This document shows positions 43,688 to 56,900 of a DNA stretch of 64,000 nucleotides, one piece after another. The notes under the pieces were generated by a model, which worked only from the letters and a program-made list of their open reading frames with translations, did not search any database and had not been told where the DNA came from. The stretch covers positions 240,191,088 to 240,255,087 of the forward strand of contig NC_134700.1 of the NCBI RefSeq assembly GCF_043290135.1. The letters run 5' to 3'. The stretch is from Rhipicephalus microplus. Lineage: Eukaryota > Arthropoda > Arachnida > Ixodida > Ixodidae. Position numbers and translations under genes: made by a program. Position 1 is the stretch's first letter. Each line of letters opens with the position of its first letter.

Positions 43688-44012
43688 CAGCATATCCACG
43701 GAGTAAATAATGATGAGTGGGGCAAAACGTCTATCCGTGCATCTGCCCATGCGTCCATTCATCCAGCCATGCTGCTGTTCGTCAGTCAGTCAGTCCGCCT
43801 GTGCGTCCATTCATCAGTCCGTGTGTACGTGTGTGCATTCATCCACCTGTCTATTTTTTCTGTCCATGTGTCTATTCATTCGTCCATCCATGCTTCCGTC
43901 CATCCGTGCGTGCGTCGGTGCTTCCGTTCGTCCTTCCATACTTTCATCCATGGTTCCGTCTGTGCGTCCGTGCATCAACCTATTCATCCGTCCATGCTTC
44001 GTCCGAAATGAG
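43688..44012 (+). repeat. GGGGCGAAGC family repeat, copy 3 (partial)
   Basis: It begins ATCCACGGAGTAAATAATGA and GAGTGGGGCAAAACG, aligned with the equivalent end of copies 1 and 2. An irregular minisatellite of CRTCC, CGTGCGT and CAGTC units follows to about 44000. The distal blocks and (TAC)n tract are missing. Confidence 0.65.
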
Positions 44013-47000
44013 CGATAAATGATGGGACAAGGCCATCAATTATACTATTCGGTAGATACTGCCGGTTACGCCTGACACAGGACAAAGTTGGACTAAGAGG
44101 AGTGTCACCCCTAAAAGCAGGAGGCCAAAGGGGGAACTCAGCAAACAGTGTAGAGAAGTTCGTTAATCTACGATAAATCAAAGGCTTTCCGCCTACACGT
44201 ATATAGTAAACCCACAAGGCAACATGCATGGGACCACGTGTAACTACGCATTAGTCATGTCTACGCATCAGTCACTGCTAATTCAAGCTGGTGCAAGCTC
44301 ATGAAAATACTTCGTGCAGCCCAGACACCATTTAATCTCGTATCACAATACCCATCCAGTTCAGCTACCTTGTCGCAAATGCCAGGTACTTTGCGTAGTA
44401 TGCTAGCATGCATGAGCTCTGATTTGCGTGGGCTGGTCGTTAGACGACCGTTAGTCGTGTTACTGGGCGTCTTTTACACGGGAACCATTGTACCCCATTG
44501 TCCTTGAAGTGCAATTCAACTCGAGTTTCGCCTCAGAGCTACGTCAACGACCAGAACTGCTAGCAGCCCGCGCTAATAGCAAAGTTTCACACAGGTTCTT
44601 TTACTCGGTGGCCGATCAATCTCCATTTTCCTACAGCGCTGGGGAAACAATCATCGGCGCAAGTCTGCCAAGTGGCAAATGTCTTTCAGAATATACATCT
44701 TGGCGTTCTTGTGGCAGTATGTGTGTACCACAACTTTCTGTTTCTTTACAACACTTTTTTGGAGCCTGCAAACACTCGTTGTTGGAATGTCATTTCACGT
44801 ATATCATCACGCGGTCAATAGATACGAAAGCTTGGCTCAGTTGTTTTGCTTCATTGTGTCTATCTTTCTTTCCCTTCGTATAAAATAAAGTTAGTTTCTT
44901 GATAAAGGTTTTTCGGTGTTTATATTGGAAAGCGTTGGGTGCATGAGCTACATAGATATACGTTAACGAGTGTCCTTCAATATTTTATATTTCATGGAGG
45001 GAAGAAGTTCATCAGTACCAGTCATGATATCTCAATGACTATGGGCTGTCATACGATCGTTCACGTGTGTTTTGCGGGAATCTTATAGAGCAAGCATGAA
45101 AAGATTAAAAGGAGAGCGAGGGGGCCATTTCTTGCGTAATTGGCAGCAAGCGAAAAATGGTTCAGTCATGCGCTCGCCACCAGAGCAAGATCATCCATTT
45201 AATGCTATTATTTACCAAAGCTTGTCTAAATAGTGTCCCCTTTATATGCACCTCGTATCCCAGGCTGCGTCATTAATGTAACGGACATTCAATCGTGCAA
45301 CGAATTGAAATCAATCAACTCCAGGCGAAGCCCCTACCAAACCATTTTCTACCTAAGCTTTTCTAAACTCTCAGAATTAGGTAGCGCGAAGAAATTCAAC
45401 CTTCGGATGCACAAACATGTGTGTTTGTGCGCAGCATTTTCCACTAAGTGATGCTCTCTTGATCATTAGCTTGTCATCGATGAGCCGTTTCTGATACGGC
45501 TGTCTTATATGTTCTAGAAATGAGACATTTCACGTTGCCACATTGCATTGCTGCCGGCATATGAACTCATCACCATCGTTGTTGCCTGTAACAACTGAAG
45601 GGTTGCGAATCTCAGCCCATGCATGGATGTCCATTTTTCTACATGAAGGATAAAAACAGTTAAGAAGTAGTTATGAAAGCAGGGAAAAAGAAAGAAAGAA
45701 AGAAAAGATACAGAAAAAAAAGGTAGAAAGGACGAAAGAAACTATGTTAGGCATGCAGAAAAGGTTCGTGTGCTTCCAATTTCCCGGTAAGATGCAGACT
45801 CTTTATTTTTTTCTTGTTCGCTCATTCATTTATTAATTAATCCGTTAGAAATCACATGCATACTCTCGAAGGTTTTTTGCCGTCGGAATCGCCGTCACTG
45901 CTATATTTTGTATAATGTACAAAAAGAGATCACCTAACGCATCGTATGTTCTGCCCACAGGTAAAACGCACGGGCGCAGACAACGAACGTGGCTGAAACA
46001 GCTAAGAAAAGAACTGCAGCGACCCATATTCATCGCATGGAGAACGCACGTGATAACCTCTCCCCACGTGCGATGCCTTCCGTCGATTGCCGCTTCAACA
46101 AAAGGAAGCGCACCATCGTCGTGAAGGAGAATGAAGGAGCTTCCAGGTAAGGCTGTGGGAGGCAGCTGTGTCACTTAAACAGCAACTGTGAACAAGAGCA
46201 TGGGCACGATCGCTGTTGTGTCCACCATCTTCGTAGGCCTAAACAAACGGCTCGTACACGCTTCTACGTGCTGTGGTCTCAACAGAAAGAAACTAAACAG
46301 AAAAGAGCATTTTTTTTCCCAGGAGTGGCCGTATTCTCTTACGCCAGTGTTTCGTAATTAAGTAGGATCTAGTACAAAAGACTTAGCTTCTAGCCTTGCT
46401 CTATTTAACTCTAAAGTTTGTTGCTATCGCACTCAATTCATTGCTCATGCGGTGCTATTGCGATTTATTCTTTTATTTATACCTTAAAGACTCCACCTAA
46501 TGAGAGATGGGAATAAAAATGAACAAAAGAAATGCACAAAAGTTCAAATTTTCCTGGCGCTCTTTGGCCATCACTGGTCCTTGTACCATAATACACCATG
46601 CATCATCATGAATAATAAAAGTTTAACTTTTTCCACAGCTTTCTTATTTTAATTTTTCACAAACCAATGACCCTGGCAATGCCTTCAGATCTACCTTCTT
46701 TTTCAATCCGTACTTGCTTCCCTGGCGATGTTTTTCTGCCGTACGAATATGCGAGTCCGTTTGCTATACTTCCCTTGTGTCAACTACGCCAAGCAAGACT
46801 CCGCGAAGTATGAAAGTGTAGCCAGTTGTCACAAAAAAAAAACGTGAGCCCCGAGATAGTTCAAAATGAAGCAGCTATAGAAAGAGAAAAATGAGGCATG
46901 ACAAAAAAGAAAATGTTACCACCATAAAATAGAGACTTGATGACACCCGTGGGAGCCACTGCATAAAATTTTAGCATTCCAGTCGAAGCCCCCTATGAGC

Positions 47001-47884
47001 CACATTTTACTTTCATGCCAGTCATTTTCCTTTCCGGCACTGCCTAGTAGTTTACATCTAGCCGTAAGCTTGATCTGCTGTCTTTAGTTTCTCGGCCCTG
47101 CATTCGGCTGTTGCCATAGTAGCGTTGCCCTAGCTCTATGCGTATATGCACGATATTATTTTGCCACGTGCTGTTTCCATTTATTATTTCTGTCTTTCTT
47201 TTTCTAAGCAGTGCCGGAGCTAAGAGTGAGTAGCCAAGGCACAATGAGTGTGGTTTTCATGGCTGCGCCAAAGCACGTGCATTTGTTTCTTCTAACGGCG
47301 AGAGTTTCAACTTCACAACCGTTTATAATACATGGGGGCAATTTCCATTTGATGCCTTGCCGACTTAGTTCGCGGAGCTGGACAGCGTATTTTCTGTTTG
47401 CATGCGACTGTCTGCTATTTGAAAGTGGACGTTTCTTCAGTGGTCTTTTTATTCAGGAATTGCCGCTCAACGTGACTCGCATATTTCTTTATGTCTTTTT
47501 CGAGGCTCCAATGCGAATATAGGTGTGTACATGCTGTGCTTCAAAATAATAAGCTCCATCAAAAGACTGCTATCCTAACGCTCTAGATCCCACGTCAGAA
47601 ATTCGACGCCGTTTTCCCGGAAGCTCAGTTAAGTTTGCTTTAGTGGCAGATGTCTTTCTTACCGCAAGAGAATTTTAAGTAATTGGTGTTAAGTGTAACA
47701 GACATAAACGACGAAGTGTGATTGCTAAAAAAAACTCTCAGTGACGTGTGGTATATTCAGAGCTGTACACCTTTTTCTTTTTACACGAAAGAGTTTTATG
47801 AATGGGGTCTACCACGGCTCCACTGACATAATTCCCTCACGGATATAAAATAAAATTATATTCTAAGAAAGGCAAACAAAAAAC
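44013..47884. other. Unassigned DNA
   Basis: No gene or known repeat was recognised. Open frames at 44.3-44.9 kb and 45.85-46.17 kb have no domain content or usual coding character. Confidence 0.35.
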
Positions 47885-47975
47885 GAGAAGCAAAGATTGT
47901 GCAGCTTGGCGTTGAACCAGTGACCTCTCAATCAGCAGTGCGCGGCGCTATTTATTAGGCCACGGAACGTACCCT
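47885..47975 (-). repeat. tRNA-like SINE head
   Basis: On the minus strand CGTGGCCTAATAAATAGCG serves as an A-box-like element and GGTCACTGGTTCAACGCC contains a B box (GGTTCAACGCC) at suitable spacing, within a tRNA-like layout. It lacks the stems of a working tRNA, so a SINE head or tRNA pseudogene is the better call. The SINE body was not recognised. Confidence 0.45.
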
Positions 47976-48284
47976 GGCAACCTTGCTCACAGCAGGCAAT
48001 TTATATACACCATATACTGTTTTGGCCGACCTCCGAGCTTCGCCATGGCAGTGCACTTTCATCAAAAGTAGAGAAATAGCGCTCCAAGCTCCTTTGAAGG
48101 TCGTCGGCTCGTTTTTCTACACCTCTCGCGTTTCGATAAGCGATGCCTCAACGGATCATTATCTCTCCTGTGCGCGTGCTTGTCAGACACCTGATTCAGA
48201 AGAGCACGAAGGCATGAATGGCACTCCTGCCGGTGACGCGTTTACGAAAGGAGCACGCTGCTCAAACACGAAAACTGATGGTGA

Positions 48285-48855
48285 CTTGTTCGCTCTTGTA
48301 CTGCAGTGTGTATACAAATGAATTTGTTTCGTGCATCCTTCTTTCAATTTCTAGAGCGTGATTAAGTGTCGAGCTTTGACAGCTTAGTCGGTGCTCGTCC
48401 TGTGTGTGCTCATTTTGTGCGTCCCAGCCGCGGTGGTCTAGTGGCTAAGGTTATCGGCTGCTGAACCGCAGGTCGCGGGATCAAATCCCGGCTGCGGCGG
48501 CTGTATTTCCGATGAAGGCGGAAAGGCTGTAAGCCCGTGTGCTCATATTTGGGCGCAGGTTAAAGAACCCCAGGTGGGTAAAATTTCCGGAGCCCTTAAC
48601 TACGGCGTCTCTCATCATCAAATGGTGGTTTTGGGGTGTGAAACCCCACATATCAATCAATCAATAATCATTTTGTGCGTGCTTTCTGCTTGGGAAGAGC
48701 TCTGCAAGTTTCGAGCTGCTTGCCGTTCTTTGCATAACTATGCAATTTGTTGCTATAGCATTCATTCCTTTGCCCTTGTTGCAAAACAGTGCACAATACA
48801 CGCTCAACTACCTTGGTGAAGAGGCGTTTCACTTTCGTTTGATACCTATTCCTAA
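48285..48855 (+). repeat. Low-copy repeat shared with 42.13-42.43 kb, copy 2, interrupted by Ruka
   Basis: It matches the 42-kb copy on both sides of the SINE at 48423: left GTGTATACAAATGAATTTG and TTAAGTGTCGAGCTTTGAC, right TTTGTGCGTGCTTTCTGCTT and GTGCACAATACACGCTCAAC, finishing TTTCACTTTCGTTTGATACC. With the SINE and one duplication removed the copy is colinear with 42.13-42.43 kb. Confidence 0.65.
48423..48667 (+). repeat. Ruka-type SINE, full length, with 13-bp target duplication
   Basis: The head CCGCGGTGGTCTAGTGGCTA and B box region GGTCGCGGGATCAAATCCCG are intact, and the body runs through AAAGAACCCCAGGTGGG and GGCGTCTCTCATCATC to CACATATCAATCAATCAATA. It is flanked by TCATTTTGTGCGT at 48410-48422 and 48668-48680, a LINE-type target duplication without mismatches. 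This and the preserved promoter boxes make it one of the younger insertions here. Confidence 0.9.
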
Positions 48856-51479
48856 AAAGAGGAAACAGACACGTTTTTTTTTGACGTTACACGAGGTGTA
48901 TCAACCTAGCGTCTTGTAGACCTACAGACCTATAATAATGAAACTATGTTTCACATACATACCTCACCACTAGTTTCTCGCAAATTTATTTATAGAGGGC
49001 TGATATTTAGTGCGGCAAGCCTTTTCACGTAATGCATTTATCATTGAATGTTTGCAGTATTAAGACATTTCATCAAATAGAAAAGTGGGGCAGCGGTAAG
49101 CATCAAGCTATGATTTTTAAATGTAATTCATTTATTAGGTAATTTATTTTATAGAGTATTTAAAAAAACGAAATTTAAAGGGCATTGCAAAAGCGCTTAC
49201 CCAAAAATATTTTCACAGTAGATGCCACTAACTTAGTACATAACTTTGCAACTTTCTCATTGATACACTGAGCAGGGCGTCATGCACTTTCATTCTGTTA
49301 TGTTAACTGTACAGACTCAATTAAAAACGAATAATAAGGTTGCTTTATTTGGTTACAAAGAGGCAACATGCTACTGGACGAGCTGTCGTGATGTCAAGGG
49401 CATTTTTGCTTAAATTTATCCAAATTCCTTGTCAGATATGGGCACACTAGTGTAGAGGGAACCAATGTCCATAATAATGCGGAAAGCCTAGAGAAGTTCA
49501 ACTTATAAATCTTGTAATTATAGGTGTCCATCTTTAAGTCTTCCTTGAAAAAACCCTCAGTCTTGGGGACTAGCGACGCCTGGTAACCAAGACGAAACTA
49601 TCAGTTCAGACTCAAAGCATCTTGAAATCGCGGTGGCACGCACCTTGGACGACTGCGGGTTCATCTCTGTCCGTTAAAGAAAGTTTATTTCTTGTCCTCT
49701 TCTATTTGATCAAAATAGCAAGACTAATTTAGAAATTGAAAGATAGTATGGCAATGCAGCCTCTTCTGAAGGTGTACGAAATGCCTTTTACTCGTGTATT
49801 GTCGCTATTGCGTATTGTCTTTACAATGTAGTTTACTATTGTTTTTTCGCTTACTCGTGGTCACTACATTTGCGCGACTCGCATCTGTCAACGCCTGTAG
49901 TGTTGCTGCGATGAAGACGCCATGCACTTCTTTCGAACAAGAACAAGATTGGGGCCAGGGCTTTTCCAGATGCTTTCCCAAACAATGTCAGTTTGCTTCT
50001 TCCCATACCTTCACTGTTTAGTCACAGCAAGCACAGACAACAGCAACGGTAACGAGCCCTAACCAAGCACTTCACGAACGCACAAAAGCTAGAGTGGGGC
50101 GCTATTGTAGTAACAGTGCAAAGGAATGCAGAACCTCTTCGCTGCTCAGTTTTTGCTGTCTTCTATTGCTGAATTCCTGTTGGAATCAATTCAGGAATGT
50201 AGATAGCGTGAGTCTAGACGCCGCCGTCTTTTATATGGGAGGTGCTTCTACTGTCCTTGCAGAATAAATAACAGAATCGAAGAGGTTCGGAACACGGAAA
50301 CCCTGTCACAATAGACACCCCAAGAGGAAACCTTACGGATTTGATCTGGTTCATTACCTTTCATGTATACTTGTTGGGCTTCTCTTGTACTGACAAAGGC
50401 GTACTACATACGTTTCTTTTCTTTTATTCGCCGCCTTCCAGTGTTGGTTTTGGTGCTGGAACAAGACGTCTATTGATGTGGTTCTGATTTTTCTTACGCT
50501 GCTAAAAGGGCAGTTGGCTCAACAAAGAAATATTAGAATGTGCAGTCGTATATATGTTATTAGCATTTTGTCATGCTCTTTACCACGCACTCTCAACTAC
50601 TGTAATCTTGTCCATTGACAGCACGAGAATTTGGGCCAATAGCAAATCTTAATGCAGTCTACCAATGGAGCTCCATTTTGAATTGACGTAAAATTCGTTT
50701 TCATTTTAATGAGCTGGAAGAAGTGTACAGACATTCTTTTCTTGCTCATCCAGCGATCTTACTGCTGTTCACACGAAAACAAGCTAGCCTGTTTATAGTC
50801 GGACAAGGGTTACCTTCCTTGCGAGCAACTAACTAATCAGTTTGGGCCTTTTTTGCCATCTCTGTGATTTTCTCGTAAGCTTATCGGAAGCTTTCAGTAA
50901 TATACTTAGAATACACTTAGAATACACTTAGAATATACTTAGAATATACTTAGAATTAGTAGTGTACTTGAGAATATAGTCAACTGCTCTTAACATTTGA
51001 TGACGACATTCCGGTAAAAATAAATATAATTGGTCATACTATACAAGTCTAGCCATCACGTGCATATAGATACGAGCCTAAAGCCATCGAAAGCGATGGT
51101 GACGTAAAGATATCGTAGAATCCACGTGACGAGGCATTGCCTCCCTACAGCTGCGATGAACGAAAAGACGCCATGCACTTGATGTCTTGGCCGTCGATCT
51201 CGCTATTCAGCACAGCAATGCAGCTAGACCCAATGGCTGTGGCGTCAGACCCAGGATGCACAGTTGAGCGACGGTTTCATTCAGAGAGCATCCTTAAACG
51301 GCATCAATGCCAGTGGGTTGAAGTGCTGCAAAAGATCAAAATGACAAATTCAGTCACTAGCACATACTTAAGATATAAAGACATATATTAGCAATGTGTT
51401 TTTAATAAACAACGATATCAACGTTTTGCTTGCTATCAGCCAAATACGTTTACATGTGTGCTTTCATTATACTTACTTT
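48856..51479. other. Unassigned DNA with a small tandem repeat at 50.9 kb
   Basis: No coding or transposon signature was recognised. At about 50902-50965 an 11-base unit, ACTTAGAATAC with minor variants, is repeated about five times. Confidence 0.45.
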
Positions 51480-52003
51480 TTTCTGCCTCCATCCATCCAT
51501 CCATCCGTCCGTTCATTCGTGCGTGCGTCCGTCTACCCATGCGTCCGTCCATGCGTGTGTCCCTGCGTTCGTCGGTGCGTCCGTCCATCCATGCACCCGT
51601 CCTTCCATGCATTCGTCCATGCGTCCGTTCATTCGTCCATCTGCCGTGTGTTCGTTCATGTGTACGTGCGTCCGTTCGCCCATGCGTCTGTGCGTCCATT
51701 CAATCGTCCTTGCGTCCGTCCGTCCGTCTGTCCTTCCGTGCATCTGTCTGTCTGTCCATTCGTCCGTCCAACTAGTGAACATTCCAAGTACCGCTATCTC
51801 GCATCTTATCAACATATATTCATTATGTAGAAGTACCGCCATTCAGCAGACATTCCAAGGACTAAACGAGAGGTGACTACCAACTACTACTGCTACTACT
51901 ACTAATACAACAACAACAACAACAACTGCTACTACTACTACTACTACTACATACATCGCGGACGCTCGCCCGCTGGCGTAAAGAGCTTCGCCCCTAAAAG
52001 TAA
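51480..52003 (+). repeat. GGGGCGAAGC family repeat, copy 4
   Basis: Contains a CRTCC minisatellite (51485-51770), then AACATTCCAAGTACCGCTAT, CTCGCATCTTATCAACATAT and CGCCATTCAGCAGACATTCC. The block AAGGACTAAACGAGAGGTGA and (CTA)n / (CAA)n tracts follow, ending at GAGCTTCGCCCCTAAAAG. The last part is the inverted GGGGCGAAGC end seen at the left of copy 1. The left GGGGCGAAGC end is missing. The shared blocks on either side of the minisatellite show that the minisatellite is part of the element. Confidence 0.75.
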
Positions 52004-52778
52004 GAAGAGAATTTGGTTTAGACGTTTATTGTTAGAGTCAATGTCAATCTCTAAAGGGAGTGTTACAAATGCGACTGGCACAAGTATCAAAAGATAGTGA
52101 AATAGCACCTTTTTCTAGGGTTATTGAGACTCTCTCTGCCCGCCACCCACAAACACCTAAGCTCCTGGGGGCATGACTTCTATACAGCCACCTTCTTAAG
52201 TATCAGCTCATGGCTCTCCAGAGGCCTTGTAAAGTGGCAAACAAGCTAAGATTTCATGTCCCAAACTACGACTGAGCCAGGCGTGCGACACTATCGCTTT
52301 CTGCAGAACTAAATAAAGCTGTGTTGTCTGGTTGAATTATATGATATTGTTGCATTCCATTTGAAGAGTGCTTATTGGAGACACCGTTATAACAGTTCAC
52401 TGTATTTATGAACCCTGTGAACTCTCTAAAGTACACGTTACAATGCCATAGTTGGCCCGTGTGCTGCAACGTTAGGCAGCGATGTGGTTGTAGGTGCTAC
52501 GTTCGTATCTAAAGTGGATTCACAATGTGGCTACCACGCCATAGTCAACCTACTTCACTTGTTCACAACCTGTCATTATGCACGTTCCCTAGACGAGCGG
52601 AAAATTATGTTATATAGGAAACGTTATTTAAAATGAAAGTGTTGAAGTAAATGACTTGATTACTAAAGAACAGAAGATGGTCGGAACTTTCTGAGCCTTC
52701 TGCTACACCGTCTTTGATATTCATATCGTAGTTTTGGGACATAAGACCCAATATACTGCTACATGCATGTTGACATTT
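52004..52778. other. Unassigned DNA
   Basis: Nothing was recognised. Confidence 0.4.
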
Positions 52779-53971
52779 TGTGGGACGATGCGCGTGTGTG
52801 CTTGATGAAGATGACGAAGAGTGGTCTCCACTCGGTGTCTGGTCTACCGGTCACGCTGCTGCTGCTGCTGGTTTGAATTATATATCATCCACAGCTTCGT
52901 CGATACGGCGTCTCTTTTCTTCCGAACCATATTTGGTGGAGGTGGAACGTTCCTCGTCCTCACCACGCAGCTTTGCAGTGGCCGCACCGTCCAGCCTTCG
53001 GCCATGGCTTCCAATGATAACAACCCGTCACCGCCTTCAGCTGGAGCGCCAGCTACTACGTACTTTACGATGTCCCACCCCCGTGATCCCGGTACGTTCT
53101 CCGCCCAGCCTGTTCTTGACGCTGACTACTGGCTCCGCATGTACGAGCGCGTTAGCCTGTCCCACCGATGAGACCCTACCATCATGCTCGCCAACGTAAT
53201 CTTTTACTTGGATGGCACCCCGCGTGTATTTTTCGATGCTCATGAGGCCGAGCTCACCAGCTGGGACATCTTCAAGGAACGACTACGCGACATCTTTTAA
53301 AGGGACCCGCTCGGTCGACAAATGGCCGCACGACAAGAAATGGCCACCCGTGTACAGTCATCAACCGAGCCGTATGTCTCGTACATACGGTCGTGCTCGC
53401 GTTGTGCCGCAAAGTGGACGAGCAAGGTGGGCCACATATTCAAGGGCACCACGGATGACGCTTTAAACGTGCTCGTGTACAACAACGTCACGACCGTCTA
53501 TCTCATGATTAAGGAATGCCACCGCTTCGAAATGGTCAAAAACCGCTGAGTTCGGCCACAATTTTCGTGGCTCCCTGACATGGCTGTCACGTCAACCTGT
53601 AGCGATCTCGGCGACGCACCACACTTACATGAGAATGTCACACGCATCGTTTGGCGCGAGCTTGAGGCGGCCCGTCCGGCGCTGTTTCATCCATTTTCAC
53701 TCGACCAAGGCACCGTGCAAACACCTACGGCGCTGTTAGTTATTCAGGCAGTCGTGCGGCAAGAAATTGCTAACCTTGCTTTTCCTGTCGCCTGCTCCGT
53801 CTCCCGACCGCACTACAGACCGATGCCAACAAATGCACCACGCCATGACCCATTCTCTCTGCCCAGATCCCCCAATCCGACGGAACGGAGAACAGCAGAC
53901 GACAAGCCAATCTGCTTCCGCTGTCACTGAGCGGAGTTGATACGGTGTCTCTTCTCTTCCGTAACACCATT
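52779..53971 (+). mobile_element. Gypsy remnant with gag only and collapsed 3' LTR
   Basis: A short 5' LTR of about 150 bp starts TGTGGGACGATGCG and ends near 52929 after ATACGGCGTCTCTTTTCTTC. The candidate PBS TTTGGTGGAGGTGG is next, then gag. Immediately after the gag zinc-knuckle start, GTTGATACGGTGTCTCTTC (53937 on) repeats the LTR end, so all of pol and most of the 3' LTR have been deleted. Confidence 0.75.
53004..53930 (+). pseudogene. gag: Gag of the 52.8-kb gypsy remnant
   Basis: From ATG (MASNDNNPSPPSAG) the frame gives DADYWLRMYERVSLSHR, PTIMLANVIFYLDGTPRVFF and DAHEAELTSWDIFKERLRDI. It goes on through VGHIFKGTTDDALNVLVYNN and TVYLMIKECHRFE, then TRIVWRELEAARPALFHPF and DKPICFRCH, where a zinc knuckle would begin. 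This is the capsid Gag of tick mag/gypsy-type elements. In-frame stops: TGA 53169, TAA 53298, TGA 53547, and TGA 53928 in the knuckle. A short out-of-frame patch lies near 53400, where the expected VLALCRKVDE reading is found one frame over. Confidence 0.8.
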
Positions 53972-56900
53972 ATTATTACTTTTGATTGTTGCTAATATAC
54001 TAGACGGTTTTGTTTAAAAAGAAGGTTCCTTCCCCCCCCCCTTGCAAAAAAACGACCATGACCCAATTAGAAAGCTGCAGCATACGAACCAAATCGATAA
54101 GCGATGCATCATATTTTAATTAGTTTGTAACTTTGTTCACCCAGGCACTTCACACACTCAAAACATCATGTGTAAGTTTTCAGGTTTGTAGGTTGGCATG
54201 GGGAGGTTCGAGAACGCTGCTCAATTTTTTTTCTACTAGCATGTGGTCAACACTTGCGACACATGAAAATGAATTTGTGAATATGCATGCAACCAGACCA
54301 TTTTTCACGTGGGTCGATATGATCGACAAGAGCTGTCACGTAGAAAGACTTTCCAGAGTGTCATCTATTTAGAGGGAAGCTGGTTCAGCGCTTTTTTTAT
54401 TCATTTGTATTGTCGCAGATGGTGAATGAACGTTCGCGTGCTTAGATGGCTTCATGGCTGAAATTGGCACAGTCTCAATACACTGCAATTTTTTATGTGC
54501 CCGATGCAATGTTTTTTTGTGTGTGACTGTTAACAGCCAGTTTTGTTTTTATTATACGCCGACAAACATTTTTCTTGGATGTCAACGTCATGGTACAGTG
54601 GTAGAAAAGAGAGGCGGTTGCGGTCGATGGGGCTCTACAGAGCATACTACTGTCACTGCAAAACTTTCTGAGCCTACGGAAGGCAAGTTACAGCTGGGCT
54701 GTTTTCATGCCTTCAGAATACGCACAGGCACACACCCACGCACGGAACATTCTCACCAATGCGTACGCAGGCACACTGACATCATGAATTTCACTGATAG
54801 AATAAAATGTTAGAGTGACTAGTTATGACGCACACATACAGTTGCGAGGTAGTTTCTGTTTTCCAGCATGAACATAGAGTAGGCTTAACGTCTCTTTGTT
54901 TCTCTGAAATGAAGCAGCGAAGAATTGGCTATTGAGAAGTTGGGTAGGCATCCTCATTTTTCCCCCAGAAAATGTTGTTGCAAAAGACCTTGCCATCGCA
55001 GACGCTATTGGTGCCAAAAGAACCTGGAATCGCAATCCATTCGTGTCTCTCGTCTCTCTTCCCTTGCCTGATTTTCCTTGTCACACGTTTTTTTCTCGTA
55101 TCGTATCCTGGTCTCACCCTAGGGATTCACTTCGCTCTACTTCGGCCCATTTAGGCGCCCAAGTAGCCCCACACAGCCGCCTGGGTGAATGTGAGGGCCT
55201 CTAAACTTCAAATGACCGCTAGCGAGCCTAACGACTCGCAGACGCGAGGCCGCCGTGGCAGCGCGATGTTCAACGCCACACGAGTCATCGGGCATGACGC
55301 GTTTTTCTGGCTACGTCGTCGCGCGTTTGCATAATGTCCCCCGAAAAATCCCACGCCGCTCGAAAGCGTGGCCTCCCCGGCTGCTCTTCCATTCTAGACC
55401 TACTCTTGCTGTAAGCCAAAGCCAAAGCCGAAGTCATTTTGTTGGCTACAACAGAGTAAAGGCCCCTCCTTCTCTATCGATCTCTCTACCTCTTTGTTTC
55501 CTTTCATATACCTCTTTCTATGTGTCCTGCTTGTGGCAATCTTTCTCCGGCTGTGGGCATCTGTGTCTTGTTTGAGTCAGCAGCCCACGTTACGAGCTGC
55601 TGGCAACAAACTCGTTGCACGCCTGTTGCAGGAGTTCACGCTCATAAATCTCACTATTAAGAGGAGAGAGCTTTAAACAAAAAAGTATATTTAAAAAAAA
55701 CTTTGTGACCAGTTACTTCTATTGAGAATAACGTGTAACATATGCTTAAGACAGCGAATTCGGTGGCAATATTTACTCTCTTCACATACCCACGTCTAGA
55801 CATATTTTCCTCAGCGTGACCATGAAATGCATTTCATTCGCATTTTTCTCGTCAAACATAAAAAAACAACTGAAGACTGAGTAGTTGACTGATTTGGACA
55901 AGGTGGTTTTGGCACTTTGGCAGCCGAAGCGAAAGTGCCGCTGCAGAAACTCGCGCAGACAGCGGGTGTTTGGGCAAACTCGCTCCCGCAATCATCCCGT
56001 TGTTGCGTCCGCAACGGCACTTCTCATATATAGGCATTTATAGGCACCTTTAGGAATATAGGCATGAACGACCAAAATAGATATTTATAGACACTATAAG
56101 ACAGTTTCGAATCCCTTCTTAAGCTCTAATTCATGGTCATATATCAAAGTGGCATGATAGGAGCGCAAGGAACACAAGAGGCATTTGCCTGAAATATGGT
56201 CTCTAGTCATCACACTGACGCCGCAACGCTGCGCTGTTGCAAGCATTTCCGGGGCTAACTTGGCAGTTTGGTTTGCAGCATCCGTCCACCACCAGAACTT
56301 GCATTCTCGTTCGCGGTTTACCGCATTTTGAAAGGCTGCCGGATGACTAGCACGCAGTTGCTGCCGGCACTCGGCCTCCCATGCCTTGCATTCATATTTG
56401 TTGCGCGAAACGGAAAGAAACGGAGAGAAGACACACGGAAGTAACACATAAACAGAACCGGTTACTTCTGTGTGTCTCCATTCCTTTCCCTTTTGCGCTA
56501 CAAATATGAATGCAAGTGAACGAAACCAACTAGCCCGTATTGCCGCCTTGACTCTGGGGCCTGTTTTAATGCGAATGCATTTCTTAGTCGGGCCGTGCCA
56601 AGCGTCCATCGGGATCTGCCTACCACCCTCTCCAATAGAAACAACTGCTAGCGCATGCGCCCCTAGCAACCGGAGCCTCCACCATGTCTCTCACCGTTCG
56701 CTCTCTCTCTTCCCCGTCCGCTCGCGCCACACTCTCGACTGTTCGTTGTCTGGGCGCCTCTCAAGAACATCCAGAATCGTGTTGCCGACGCGCCACTGTG
56801 GAACGCTATTGCCGAGTCGAGAAGGCTGTGTGTGTTTTGTCCACCTCATAGAACTTTAGCTGTGCATGCTAGCTACTAGAGATGGATACGCATACCGCTT

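Noticed and set aside
43710..44018. Ser/Val/Pro/Cys-rich reading frames at 43.7 and 51.4 kb
   Set aside because: They are translations of the CRTCC minisatellite, open in several frames on both strands.
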